In this document: piece after piece, positions 41,889-51,407 of the stretch
Layout of the letters: the number at the start of each line of letters is the position of its first letter
How positions within the stretch are numbered: position 1 is the stretch's first letter
Source: Actinomadura sp. NBRC 104412
Lineage (GTDB): Bacteria; Actinomycetota; Actinomycetes; Streptosporangiales; Streptosporangiaceae
Reading direction: 5' to 3'
Assembly: GCF_030269515.1 (NCBI RefSeq)
Contig: NZ_BSTM01000029.1
Span: forward strand, 22,662-86,661
Length of the DNA: 64,000 bases
Notes under the pieces: generated by a model
Databases searched by the model: none
Told to the model about the DNA's origin: nothing
Seen by the model: only the letters and a program-made list of their open reading frames with translations
Translations under genes and position numbers: made by a program

Positions 41889-42518
41889 GTGCCGCACGCC
41901 ACGAAGATCCTGGCCGTGGACGACCGCGAGGAGAACCTGGTCGCCCTCGCGGCCGTGCTGGACGCGCTGCCGGTCGAGCTCGTCGGCGTCACCTCGGGCC
42001 GGGAGGCGCTGCGGGAACTGATCAACGACGAGTTCGCGCTCATCCTGCTGGACGTGGTGATGCCCGAGATGGACGGCTTCGAGACCGCGGGGCACATCAA
42101 GAGCCGTCCCCGCACCCGGGACATCCCCATCATCTTCCTGACCGCCGCCGGGGAGGCGGGCGAGCAGGCGTACCAGGGGTACGCGGCGGGCGCGGTGGAC
42201 TACCTCACCAAGCCGTTCGACCCGTGGCTGCTGCGGGTCAAGGTGTCGATCTACGTCGATCTGCACCGCCGTACCGTCGAGTTGCGGCGCCAGGCCGCGC
42301 TGCTGCGGGAGGCGCTGGACGGCGGGGGCGGCCCCGGTTGCGACCGGATCCTCAAGGCGCTGGACGAGCGGATGGCGCTGGTGGAGGGCGATGTCGCGCG
42401 GCTGCGCGGCGAGGGCGCCGACGGCACGGACGAGACCGCGGCCGACCCGCTGGACGCGCTCGAAGGCCATGTCGCCGACCTGCGGCTCGCCCTGGACGCC
42501 CTGTCCGCCGGAACCTGA
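41889..42518 (+). CDS. Stand-alone receiver with C-terminal coiled coil
   Basis: 209-residue protein: receiver domain (residues 5-125, Asp55 in LILLDVVMPEMDG, Lys in YLTKPFDPW) followed by a heptad-rich helix (LRVKVSIYVDLHRRTVELRR) and a Glu/Asp/Ala-rich tail, with no DNA-binding or enzymatic output domain. Such proteins act as phosphorelay intermediates or bind partner kinases. The GTG start follows GGAGGAGCCG. It stands alone, 104 bases after the preceding regulator, and converges on the kinase genes. Confidence 0.85.
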   Translation: MPHATKILAVDDREENLVALAAVLDALPVELVGVTSGREALRELINDEFALILLDVVMPEMDGFETAGHIKSRPRTRDIPIIFLTAAGEAGEQAYQGYAAGAVDYLTKPFDPWLLRVKVSIYVDLHRRTVELRRQAALLREALDGGGGPGCDRILKALDERMALVEGDVARLRGEGADGTDETAADPLDALEGHVADLRLALDALSAGT

Positions 42519-42534
42519 CCCGCGGCCGGCCGGG

Positions 42535-43881
42535 TCAGGCGCCTTGCAGCCGCATCCGCAGGATGAACGCCCCGGCCAGGACGGCGGCCACCACCAGGAT
42601 CACCGCGACCGTGACGATGAGAACGGTCTTGCGGCGCTCCCGGTCCTGCGTGCCGAAACGCTGGATCCCCGGGGGCGGTGGCTGCTGCCACTGGTGGGGG
42701 TGCGCCGGCTGCTGCCAGGGCGGCGGGGTCTGCGGGCCGGGCGTCCACTCGGTCTCCAGCAACGTCCGCTCAAGCGCCGGCTGCTGAGCGGGTGATTGCT
42801 GAGCGGGCGGCTGCTGAGAGGGTGGTCGCGGCTGGGCGGGCGGCTGCTGCCGGTCGGCGCCCGGTCGCCGGTCCACGTTGAAGACGGCGCTGTAGCGCCC
42901 GTACTGGCCGGACCCCGAGTCCTCCCTGGTGATGCCGTCGACCTCGGTCTCGTCCAGCACGGTGGCGGACGGCTCGTCCACCACGGTCTGGTCGTAGTAG
43001 CCGCCGGACGGCTCGTCGAGGATGGTGTCCTCGGCGGATGGCACCGGCTGCTGGCGGGGGATCGGCTTGGGCATCGTCGCCACGTGCGTCAGCATCGGCT
43101 GGGCCTGCGCGGCGGTGATCCGCCGTGCGGGCTCGCGCGCCAGCAGTCCCTCCAGCACCGACGCCAGCGGGCCCGCGTTGCGCGCCGGTGGGACGGGCTC
43201 GGTCAGCGCCGCCTGGAGCGAGGCCATGGCGTCGGGCCGGTCGTAGGGGGAACGGCCCTCCAGCGCCGCGTACAGCGTGGCGCCCAGCGACCACAGGTCT
43301 GAGGCGGGCACCGCGCGCTCCCCCATGGCGCGTTCGGGCGGGATGTACGCGGGCGACCCCATGACCAGGCCGGTCTGCGTAAGGGTGGCATCCCCCTCCA
43401 CTTGGGCGATGCCGAAGTCGGTGAGCACCACCCGGCCCGTGTCCGTGATGAGCACGTTGCTGGGCTTGACGTCGCGGTGCAGGATCCCCTTCTCGTGCGC
43501 GTGCCGCAGCGCGGCGAGCATCTGAAGCCCGATCTCGGCGACCCGCTGGTGCTCCAGCGGCCCCTCCTCCAGCAGATCCTGCAGCGAGCGGGCCTTGACC
43601 AGCTCCATCACGATCCAGGGGCGGCCGGTCTCCTCCACCACGTCGTGAACGGTCACCACGCCCGGATGGTTGAGCCGCGCCGACGCCCGCGCCTCCCGGA
43701 GCGTCCGCTCGTAGAGGATGTCGCGTTCCTGCCGGGTCAGCCCGGGGGGCAGCTCCACCTCCTTGACGGCGACCTCGCGATCCAGCATGACGTCATAGGC
43801 ACGCCAGACGGTGCCCATGCCGCCACGGCCCACCACCGCGTCCAGCCGGTAGCGGTTGGCGAGCAGATGACCCTCTCCCAT
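42535..43881 (-). CDS. Ser/Thr protein kinase, PknB type, without extracellular sensor
   Basis: 448-residue Hanks-type kinase. Kinase domain residues 10-265 with Gly loop VGRGGMGTV, catalytic Lys in VAVKEV, HRDVKPSNV and LTDFGIAQ (DFG). A Pro/Gln-rich juxtamembrane region follows, with one transmembrane helix near the very C-terminus (about 420-441) and only about seven residues outside. Unlike its two neighbours it has no extracytoplasmic domain. Third gene of a three-kinase array on the minus strand. Confidence 0.92.
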   Translation of the reverse strand: MGEGHLLANRYRLDAVVGRGGMGTVWRAYDVMLDREVAVKEVELPPGLTRQERDILYERTLREARASARLNHPGVVTVHDVVEETGRPWIVMELVKARSLQDLLEEGPLEHQRVAEIGLQMLAALRHAHEKGILHRDVKPSNVLITDTGRVVLTDFGIAQVEGDATLTQTGLVMGSPAYIPPERAMGERAVPASDLWSLGATLYAALEGRSPYDRPDAMASLQAALTEPVPPARNAGPLASVLEGLLAREPARRITAAQAQPMLTHVATMPKPIPRQQPVPSAEDTILDEPSGGYYDQTVVDEPSATVLDETEVDGITREDSGSGQYGRYSAVFNVDRRPGADRQQPPAQPRPPSQQPPAQQSPAQQPALERTLLETEWTPGPQTPPPWQQPAHPHQWQQPPPPGIQRFGTQDRERRKTVLIVTVAVILVVAAVLAGAFILRMRLQGA

Positions 43882-43938
43882 AGCTGAATGGTCCCCCGTC
43901 GCGTGCGGCCCTGCCTAGTGGAGCGCCCGCGCGCATGT

Positions 43939-45564
43939 TCATGGCCGGAACGAATCGATCACATTGTTCATGGTCGGCCGGTAGTCGTTCCACCGAGACT
44001 CCGGAACCGCCACGAAGACCGCGTAGGTGCGCCCCCCGGCGCGTACTCCGCGATCTATCCCATGCTTGCCGTTCCAGGTGAACTCGATGTCGGCGGCACT
44101 GTACACGGTCCCGCCGACGCGCACACCGGTGCCGACGAGGTCGATCCGCCGGTAGCCGGGAAGCACGTTCTTGGCGATCACCTGCCGTTCCCACTCCTGC
44201 CAGTGGTAGTACGGATCTCCGTCCCACGGGGTTCGATCGACCTGGATGTAGGCGCCGGTGGCGGGGTCGGTCCAGAAGGTGCTGGCGCCCTCCTCCCGCC
44301 GCGTCCAGCCTTCCGGAACGCCGATCGTGAAGCCCCCCGGTCCGGTCACATGGCGGAGCCCGGCGGGCAGGGACGGCGAGCCATCGGTCGGCGCGCCGCC
44401 GGTCGGCGTGCTCGCCGGGGTGGAGGCGGAGTCCGTCGGCTGGGCGGGGACGCCGGTCCGGGCTTGGGCCTGCGCAGGCCGAGTCTGCGTTCCTTGGGCG
44501 GCGTCGCCGCTCGTGCCCTGCTTCCCGTCCGGCCAGAACAGGACCGCGGCGGCGCCCACGATGACGAGCGCGGTCAGCGCGCCCGCCAGGATCGGCAGCA
44601 GGACGCCCTTCTTGCCGCCGGAGGGCGGAGGCGTGACCGGCGGACCGCTGAGGCCGGGCGGCCCAGGCGGGTCCGGAAGGGGCAAGGGCATGGACGCCGG
44701 TATGCCGAGCGTGCGGCGCTCGTCCCCCGACGCGATCGCGCCGAGCATCTCCTCCGCCTGCTCGGCCGTGAGCCGCCGCACGGGATCGCGCTCCAGCAAC
44801 CCGTACAGGACGGGGGTCAGCCCGCCCGCGTTCCGGGGCGGGTCCGGGTCCTGCGTCATGATGGCGGCGAGCACGGCCATGGTGTCGCCGCGATGGTGCG
44901 GCGGCCTGCCCTCGCACGCCGCGTACAGTGTCGCGCCCAGCGCCCACAGGTCGGACGCGGGTATCGCGCCATCGCCCCGCACCCGCTCGGGCGACATGTA
45001 CGCGGGCGAGCCGACGAGCAGTCCCGTCTTGGTGAGGGTGGCGTCACCGGCGACCTGCGCGATGCCGAAGTCGGTGAGGACCGCGCGGCCCTCGCCGGTG
45101 ATGAGCACGTTCGCGGGCTTCACGTCGCGGTGCAGGATGCCGATCGCGTGCGCCGCCCGCAGCGCGGCCACGACCTGCCGTCCGATCTCCGCCGCACGCG
45201 CGGGCGGCAGCGGCCCGTCGGCGTTCACGATCTCCTGTAACGATCGGGCCCGGACCAGCTCCATGACGATCCACGGCCGGTCGTCCTCGTCCACGACGTC
45301 GTGGACGGTGACCACGCCGGGGTGGTTGAGCCGTGCCGACGCCCGCGCCTCGCGCAGCGTCCGCTTGTGCCGGTCCTCGCGTTCGGCGTCGCTGAGCTCG
45401 GGGCGCGGCAGCACCTCCTTGACGGCCACCTCGCGGTCGAGCATCTCGTCTCTGGCGCGCCAGACGATCCCCATGCCGCCCCGCCCGACCTGGGACAGCA
45501 GCCGGTAGCGTCCGGCGATCCGCCGCCCGTCGGGGTCGGGGACGGCGGAGCCGGGCTCAGTCAT
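43939..45564 (-). CDS. Ser/Thr protein kinase, PknB type
   Basis: 541-residue receptor-like kinase. Kinase domain (about residues 15-280) with VGRGGMGIVW, VAVKEV, LHRDVKPANVLI and LTDFGIAQ; Pro-rich juxtamembrane stretch; transmembrane helix about 325-350 (VLLPILAGALTALVIVGAAAVLF, split); extracytoplasmic domain of about 150 residues (GFTIGVPEGWTRR to the end) with a Trp-rich beta pattern shared with the next kinase. Its start overlaps the upstream kinase stop by eight bases. Ligand unknown. Confidence 0.92.
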   Translation of the reverse strand: MTEPGSAVPDPDGRRIAGRYRLLSQVGRGGMGIVWRARDEMLDREVAVKEVLPRPELSDAEREDRHKRTLREARASARLNHPGVVTVHDVVDEDDRPWIVMELVRARSLQEIVNADGPLPPARAAEIGRQVVAALRAAHAIGILHRDVKPANVLITGEGRAVLTDFGIAQVAGDATLTKTGLLVGSPAYMSPERVRGDGAIPASDLWALGATLYAACEGRPPHHRGDTMAVLAAIMTQDPDPPRNAGGLTPVLYGLLERDPVRRLTAEQAEEMLGAIASGDERRTLGIPASMPLPLPDPPGPPGLSGPPVTPPPSGGKKGVLLPILAGALTALVIVGAAAVLFWPDGKQGTSGDAAQGTQTRPAQAQARTGVPAQPTDSASTPASTPTGGAPTDGSPSLPAGLRHVTGPGGFTIGVPEGWTRREEGASTFWTDPATGAYIQVDRTPWDGDPYYHWQEWERQVIAKNVLPGYRRIDLVGTGVRVGGTVYSAADIEFTWNGKHGIDRGVRAGGRTYAVFVAVPESRWNDYRPTMNNVIDSFRP

Positions 45565-47305
45565 CCTTCGGCTCGAAGTGCTCGTAGATCGGGGCCATCT
45601 CGCTCAGCGTCCTGGACCAGTCCTTGTCGGGGGCGACCAGGACGATGGCGTAGCCGGTGTCCTTCATGACGAAGCCGCGGTTGAGCGCGTGCAGCCGGCC
45701 GGACCTGCCGTCGTAGGTCCACTCCCAGTCCGCGGCCTTCTCGCCGTCCTCGTCGTGGACCGGCTCGCCCTCGGCGACCGGCGCGATCTTGATCAGCCGG
45801 TAGCCGGGGAACCGGCCGCGCGCGGAGGGCTCGTAGCGGCGCCAGTCGCCGATGGCGCTGTCGCTGGGCTCGTCGGTCTGGTCGACCTGGATGTAGCCCT
45901 CGCCGTCCGGCGGCTCGAAGAACACGCTGGACGGGGACGAGCTGCGCTTGCTCGGGCCCTTCCAGTCGCTCGGGATCGCGATCGAGAAGCCGGTGGGATC
46001 CCTGTGCAGGCGGAAGCCGGCGGGTATGCCGTCGTTCCCGCGCTCCGCTCTCGACCGGGTCGAACTGGGCCGGGCCGACGTGGTGCCGCCCGGCGAGGCG
46101 GTGCCGGCGCGCGTCTGGGCGGGGCTGCCGTCATCGTCCCTGGTCAGCAGGATCAGGACGACGGACGCCAGGAGGATCAGCACGACCACGCCGATGACCA
46201 GCGCGTTGCGGTTGCCGGCCGGACCCGGCCCGCCGAGGCCGCGCGCCGGCTCCGTGGGCGGGCCCGGACGCCGGGCCAGCACGCTGGGAAGGCGGCCGCG
46301 CGACCGCGACGTGGGATCGGTGTCACCGGTGCGCTCGGGGTCGCCGAGCGGGACGGGCGGCGCCTCCGACCGCGTCGGTTCCGCGAGCGGGTACGCCTCG
46401 TCCTGGACGGTCGCGTCGGCGGGGCCCTGGAGCTGCGGCGGCACCTCGACCGCCAGCGTGCGCTGGCTGTCGATCGTCTGCTGCCTCACCAGGTCGTCGA
46501 GCAGCGCGCCGGCCTCGATGGCGTCCATCCGGCGGTCGGGGTCCTTGCGCAGCAGCCCGCGGATCACCGGGGCGAGCGGGCCGGCGTTCTCGGGCGGGTC
46601 GGGGTCCTCGGAGATGACGGCGACCAGCGCGGCCATCGGCTCGGATCGTTCGAAGGGGGACTTGCCGTGCGTCATCGCGTACAGCGTGACGCCCAGGGAC
46701 CACAGGTCGGAGGCGGGCCCGGCGGTGCGGCCGCGTGCGCGTTCGGGGGCGATGTACGCGGGCGAGCCCATGACCAGCCCGGTCTGGGTGAGGGTGGCGT
46801 CGCCGGCCGCGATGGCGATGCCGAAGTCGGTGAGCACCGCGCGGTCGCCGCGGGTCAGCAGCACGTTGCTGGGCTTGACGTCGCGGTGCAGCACGCCGGC
46901 CTCGTGCGCGGCGTGCAGCGCGGCCAGCATCTGCCGGCCGATCTCGGCGGCCCGCCTGGGCTCCAGCGGGCCCTCCTGCTTGATGACCTGGTCGAGCGAG
47001 CGGGCATGGATCAGCTCCATGATGATCCAGGGCCGGTCGTCCTCCTCGACCACGTCGTACACGGTGACCACGCCGGGGTGGCCGAGGCGCGCGGCGGTGC
47101 GCGCCTCACGGAACGTGCGCTTGTGGTGGACGGCGCGTTCCTCATCGGTGAGACCATGCGGCAGGATGACCTCTTTCACCGCGACGTCTCGACCGAGGAC
47201 CTCATCGTGTGCCTGCCAGACCGTGCCCATACCGCCGCGGCCGACCTGTCTCACCAGTCGGTAGCGGTGGGCGAGCAACCGCTCCCCGGTGGTCTCATTT
47301 GGCAT
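45557..47305 (-). CDS. Ser/Thr protein kinase, PknB type
   Basis: 582-residue receptor-like kinase and first gene of the array. Kinase motifs VGRGGMGTVW, VAVKEV, LHRDVKPSNVLL and LTDFGIAI; transmembrane helix about 370-392 (NALVIGVVVLILLASVVLILL, split); extracytoplasmic domain (GFSIAIPSDW to the end) homologous to that of the middle kinase. The ATG at 47305 is chosen from the family N-terminus. TATGGT seven bases upstream would give a leaderless mRNA, which is tentative. It is divergent from lysX. Confidence 0.9.
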   Translation of the reverse strand: MPNETTGERLLAHRYRLVRQVGRGGMGTVWQAHDEVLGRDVAVKEVILPHGLTDEERAVHHKRTFREARTAARLGHPGVVTVYDVVEEDDRPWIIMELIHARSLDQVIKQEGPLEPRRAAEIGRQMLAALHAAHEAGVLHRDVKPSNVLLTRGDRAVLTDFGIAIAAGDATLTQTGLVMGSPAYIAPERARGRTAGPASDLWSLGVTLYAMTHGKSPFERSEPMAALVAVISEDPDPPENAGPLAPVIRGLLRKDPDRRMDAIEAGALLDDLVRQQTIDSQRTLAVEVPPQLQGPADATVQDEAYPLAEPTRSEAPPVPLGDPERTGDTDPTSRSRGRLPSVLARRPGPPTEPARGLGGPGPAGNRNALVIGVVVLILLASVVLILLTRDDDGSPAQTRAGTASPGGTTSARPSSTRSRAERGNDGIPAGFRLHRDPTGFSIAIPSDWKGPSKRSSSPSSVFFEPPDGEGYIQVDQTDEPSDSAIGDWRRYEPSARGRFPGYRLIKIAPVAEGEPVHDEDGEKAADWEWTYDGRSGRLHALNRGFVMKDTGYAIVLVAPDKDWSRTLSEMAPIYEHFEPKDD

Positions 47306-47471
47306 ATCCGCGACCATATCGACTTTTGCTGACAACCTTGGGACCGACGTCGACCGGGGACGCCCGCCATACGACATCATCCCCCTGCGGGCACGACCCC
47401 TACCCGTACGACGCCCACCGTGTCGCGGAGGTTCGCGTGCGAACGCCGCCGGAACGCAGAAGATCAGGAAC

Positions 47472-50400
47472 GTGGAGGACGTGACACCCGGTACAGCGAG
47501 CAGGCCGCCCGCCCCCGGAGGCGGCCTCACCGGCGGCTGGCGCAGCCTGATCCAGGCGATGCCCGCGGTCTTCTTCTGGTACACCCGGCTGTCGGGCGTC
47601 CTGTCGATCCTGGCGTGGCTGTCGTCCGACCTGATCCTGCGCGTCGCCGACATCTGGGCGCTGCGCTGGATCTACTACCTGGGCTTCACCGCGAGCGTGC
47701 CGTTCGGCCTGCTGCTGATCCTGCTGTCGATGGGGGTGCGGCGGCGCAAGAAGGCGGCCTGGCGGATCCTGGTGCTGCTGTTCGGGCTGTACTCGGCCAC
47801 GTCCACGACGCTGCTGGTCGCGCTGATCCTCGACCCGGACGAGCCCACGCCGATCGGCGAGTGCATCACCACCGCCGTGTTCCTCGCGGTGCTGTGCCTG
47901 CTGGTCGCGGCGCGCGGCGAGTTCACCACGCTGCCCGACCGTGCCAACCGGCGGGTCGCCGCGATGGTGTTCGCCGGTCTGGTGGTGGTCAGCGGCGGCG
48001 TCGGAACGGTCCTGGTCACCCTCACCGACGAGGACCCGTCCGGCGGGTTCTGGGCCGATCCCTGGTACGTGGCGGCGCAGACGGTCCTGGGCGCCGGCGT
48101 CACCGGCGAGCCGATCGGCGTGCGCGTGCCCGGCTGGGTCGACACCATCATCGGCGTGCTCGGCACCGGGCTCCTGATCGTCACGTTCTGGGCGCTGTTC
48201 CGTCCCGGGCGGCGGGACGCGGTGCTGGAGCCGGACGAGGAGATCGCGGCGCGCACGCTCCTCGCCGAGTACGGCGACCAGGACTCCCTCGGCTACTTCG
48301 CGCTGCGCCGCGACAAGGACGTCATCGTCGCGCCCAACGGTAAGGCGGCCATCGCCTACCGGGTGGAAGGTTCGGTCTCCCTCGCCAGCGGCGATCCGCT
48401 GGGCGACCCCGAGTCATGGGACCAGGCGATCGAGGCGTGGCTCGGCGAGTGCCGCGCGCACGCCTGGATCCCCGGCGCGGTCAGCGTCGGCGAACGCGCC
48501 GCGCACATCTACCGCAGGCACGGGTTCGACGCGCTGGAGCTCGGCGACGAGGCCATCCTGGACCTGTCCGACTTCAACCTCGACGGACGGGAGATGCGGC
48601 AGGTCAGGCAGGCCGTGCGGCGGGTGGAGCGGGCCGGCTACACCGTACGGGTCAGGCGGCACGCGCAGATACCCGAGTGGGAGATGGCCACGCTGATCCG
48701 CAGCGCGGACGCCTGGCGCGGCGAGGCCGCCGAACGCGGCTTCTCCATGGCGCTGGGCCGTCTCGGCGACCCCACCGACGGCCGCTGCGTGATGGTGGAG
48801 GCGTTCGACGCACGCGGTGAGCTGCGGGGGATGCTGAGCTTCGTCCCGTGGGGACGCACCGGCCTGTCGCTGGACCTGATGCGGCGCGACCGCGCGGCCG
48901 AGAACGGGCTCAACGAGTTCATGGTGGCGAAACTGGCGGAGAAGGCCGCCACCATCGGCGCGCAGAAACTGTCGCTGAACTTCGCGATGCTGCGCTCGTC
49001 GTTCGAACGCGGCTCGCAGATCGGCGCGGGACCGGTGGCGCGGCTCTACTACCGCCTGCTGTCGTTCGCGTCGCGGTTCTGGCAGTTGGAGTCCCTCTAC
49101 CTGGCGAACGCCAAGTACAACCCCGACTGGCGGCCCCGGTTCATCTGCTACCGGCAGAACCGCGACATCATCCGCCTCGGCCTCGCCTACGCGCGTGCCG
49201 AGGGCTTCCTGCCGAACCTCAACCGTCCCAAGCTCGACCGGGCGGCGCGGCTCGTCCCGTCCTCGGACCTGGTGCGCAGGTTCGAGGAGATCGAGCGGGA
49301 GGCCGAGTCCAGGCGCGCGCCGCAGCGGCGGCTGTCGGAGCAGGAACGGGTCAGGCACGCCAAGCTCGCCGAGATTCGCGCGGCCGGGATGGACCCGTAC
49401 CCGCTCGGCTTCGACCGCACCGACGACGCCGCGGGCGTCCGCGAACGGTTCGCCGGTCTGGCGCCCGGCGCCCACACCGGTGAGCGCGCCGCCGTCGCCG
49501 GGCGTGTCGTGCTGGCCCGCGAGCACGGCCGTCTCGTCTTCGTGACGCTGCGGGACGAGACCGGGGACCTCCAGGTCATGCTGACCGCCGACGTGCTCGG
49601 CACCGAGTCCCTGCGGCGCTGGAAGAAGCTCGTCGACCTCGGCGACCAGGTCGGCGTGACCGGCGAGATCGTCGCGTCCAGGACCGGTGAGCTGTCGGTG
49701 CTGGCCGCGTCCTGGACGCTGACGTCCAAGTGCCTGCGCCCGCTGCCCAACAAGAGGACCGGCCTCGCCGACCCCGAGGCGCGCGTGCGGCAGCGGTACG
49801 TCGACTACATCGTCAACGACGAGGCGCGGCGGATGCTGCGGATGCGCGGCGACGCGATCGCCGCCGTCCGCGAGTGCCTGCGCGACCGCGGCTACCTGGA
49901 GGTCGAGACGCCGATGCTCCAGCCGATCCACGGCGGGGCCGCCGCGCGCCCGTTCACCACCCGCATGAACGCCTACAACCTTCAGCTCTACCTGCGGATC
50001 GCGCCGGAGCTCTACCTCAAACGGCTGCTGGTCGGCGGCATCGGCAAGGTCTTCGAGCTGAACCGCAACTTCCGCAACGAAGGCGTCTCCCCGAAGCACA
50101 ACCCCGAGTTCACGATGCTGGAGGCGTACGAGCCGTACGGCGACTACGACACCATGGCCGCCCTCACCCGCGAACTGGTGACGGCCGCGGCGCGGGCGGC
50201 GCTCGGCACCACGGTGGTCGTCCGCGACGGCGCCGAGTACGACCTGGCCGAGCCGTGGCGCGAGATCACCGTGTACGGATCGGTGTCGGACGCGCTCGGC
50301 GAGGAGGTGACGCCCGCCACCGAACCCGACGCCATCCGCAAGATGGCGGAACGCGCCGGGGTCGCCACCGACCCCGGCTGGAGCAGGGGGCGCCTCATCC

Positions 50401-50798
50401 AGGAACTGTTCGAGGCGCTGGTCGAGGACGGCATCACGGCGCCCACGTTCGTCCGCGACTACCCGGCGGAGACCTCGCCGCTCACCCGCCCGCACCGCGC
50501 CGACCCCCGGCTGGCGGAGAAGTGGGACCTCATCGTCTTCGGTCTCGAACTGGGCACCGCGTACTCCGAGCTCATCGACCCGATCCTGCAACGGGAACGC
50601 CTCACCGAGCAGTCCCTGCAAGCGGCGGGCGGCGACCCCGAGGCCATGGAGCTGGACGAGGACTTCCTGCGCGCGCTGGAGTACGCCATGCCACCCGCCG
50701 GCGGGATGGGGATGGGCATCGACCGCCTGCTCATCACGCTCACCGGCCGCGGCATCAGGGAGACCGTCCCGTTCCCCCTCGTACGCCCCGGCCAATAG
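47472..50798 (+). CDS. lysX: Lysyl-PG synthase / lysyl-tRNA synthetase fusion (LysX)
   Basis: About 1108-residue bifunctional membrane protein. The N-terminal half has about six to seven transmembrane helices followed by the MprF-type GNAT-fold synthase domain (ALRRDKDVIVAPNGKAAIAYR, FIPW-like FVPWGRTGLSLDLMRR). The C-terminal half is a class II lysyl-tRNA synthetase with OB-fold, motif 2 FRNEGVSPKHNPEFTMLEAYE and motif 3 GMGMGIDRLLITLTG. In Mycobacterium tuberculosis LysX makes lysyl-phosphatidylglycerol from its own Lys-tRNA and protects from cationic peptides. GTG starts at 47472 or 47481 are both possible. It ends at a bidirectional terminator. Confidence 0.92.
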   Translation: MEDVTPGTASRPPAPGGGLTGGWRSLIQAMPAVFFWYTRLSGVLSILAWLSSDLILRVADIWALRWIYYLGFTASVPFGLLLILLSMGVRRRKKAAWRILVLLFGLYSATSTTLLVALILDPDEPTPIGECITTAVFLAVLCLLVAARGEFTTLPDRANRRVAAMVFAGLVVVSGGVGTVLVTLTDEDPSGGFWADPWYVAAQTVLGAGVTGEPIGVRVPGWVDTIIGVLGTGLLIVTFWALFRPGRRDAVLEPDEEIAARTLLAEYGDQDSLGYFALRRDKDVIVAPNGKAAIAYRVEGSVSLASGDPLGDPESWDQAIEAWLGECRAHAWIPGAVSVGERAAHIYRRHGFDALELGDEAILDLSDFNLDGREMRQVRQAVRRVERAGYTVRVRRHAQIPEWEMATLIRSADAWRGEAAERGFSMALGRLGDPTDGRCVMVEAFDARGELRGMLSFVPWGRTGLSLDLMRRDRAAENGLNEFMVAKLAEKAATIGAQKLSLNFAMLRSSFERGSQIGAGPVARLYYRLLSFASRFWQLESLYLANAKYNPDWRPRFICYRQNRDIIRLGLAYARAEGFLPNLNRPKLDRAARLVPSSDLVRRFEEIEREAESRRAPQRRLSEQERVRHAKLAEIRAAGMDPYPLGFDRTDDAAGVRERFAGLAPGAHTGERAAVAGRVVLAREHGRLVFVTLRDETGDLQVMLTADVLGTESLRRWKKLVDLGDQVGVTGEIVASRTGELSVLAASWTLTSKCLRPLPNKRTGLADPEARVRQRYVDYIVNDEARRMLRMRGDAIAAVRECLRDRGYLEVETPMLQPIHGGAAARPFTTRMNAYNLQLYLRIAPELYLKRLLVGGIGKVFELNRNFRNEGVSPKHNPEFTMLEAYEPYGDYDTMAALTRELVTAAARAALGTTVVVRDGAEYDLAEPWREITVYGSVSDALGEEVTPATEPDAIRKMAERAGVATDPGWSRGRLIQELFEALVEDGITAPTFVRDYPAETSPLTRPHRADPRLAEKWDLIVFGLELGTAYSELIDPILQRERLTEQSLQAAGGDPEAMELDEDFLRALEYAMPPAGGMGMGIDRLLITLTGRGIRETVPFPLVRPGQ

Positions 50799-50800
50799 GA

Positions 50801-50841
50801 GACCCTTCCTGGAGGTCCTGGAGGGCTTCAGAGGAAGGGTC
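50801..50841. terminator. Bidirectional hairpin between lysX and convergent gene
   Basis: Perfect 10-bp inverted repeat GACCCTTCCT (50801-50810) / AGGAAGGGTC (50832-50841) with a 21-base loop. The left arm follows the lysX stop by two bases; the right arm lies in the last codons of the minus-strand gene. Confidence 0.65.
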
Positions 50842-51367
50842 GCGGCCCCGGCCGGTAGCCGTGCGAGGCGAGCCATTGCCGTGCCCGCCCACGCTGCGCG
50901 TCCTCGTCCGGCGGCTCACCGTGCGGCACGAACGTCAGCCAGCGCTCCGCGTCGTAATGTTCGGATCCGGGGTCGAACTCCGGCCCCGGATCGTCGATGT
51001 CGCCCGTCCGCAGGTCCACCACCTGGACCCCCTCGGACGGGTCGGCCGCCAACCGGGCGCCCAGCACACCCAGGTCGACGGGTACCTCCACTAACCCGGT
51101 GTGCGTTCCGTCCAGGGCGGCGACCAGTTCGGCGGCCAATTCCGCGTCGCCGTCCCGTCCGCGTTTCGTCAGCTCGTCGACGCACCGTCGCGCGACCGGC
51201 TCCGCCCCTGCGATCCCCTCCCCCAACGCCGCGATCAGAACGTCCCCCGCGAGTTGCAGTACCGGCGACGCCGGGCGCTCGGCCAGCAGATCCAGTCCGG
51301 CACGTCCATCCCGCCGGTTCACGGCGACACGCAACCGCCTCAGCGCGTCCCCGTCCCAATCGACCAC
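50828..51367 (-). CDS. Hypothetical protein (179 residues)
   Basis: Soluble, acidic protein of unknown family starting at a GTG with weak AGGA upstream. The first 100 residues are helical (LRRLRVAVNRRDGRAGLDLLAER, AGDVLIAALGEG), the last third is charged with a Trp-containing segment (EHYDAERWLTFVPHGEPPDEDA). It follows the degenerate-helicase gene by 40 bases on the same strand and may be co-transcribed with it. I do not recognise the family. Confidence 0.6.
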   Translation of the reverse strand: MVDWDGDALRRLRVAVNRRDGRAGLDLLAERPASPVLQLAGDVLIAALGEGIAGAEPVARRCVDELTKRGRDGDAELAAELVAALDGTHTGLVEVPVDLGVLGARLAADPSEGVQVVDLRTGDIDDPGPEFDPGSEHYDAERWLTFVPHGEPPDEDAQRGRARQWLASHGYRPGPRPFL

Positions 51368-51407
51368 ACGTCCTATATACAGAAGCCGACCGACACCTGT
51401 GGCGATG

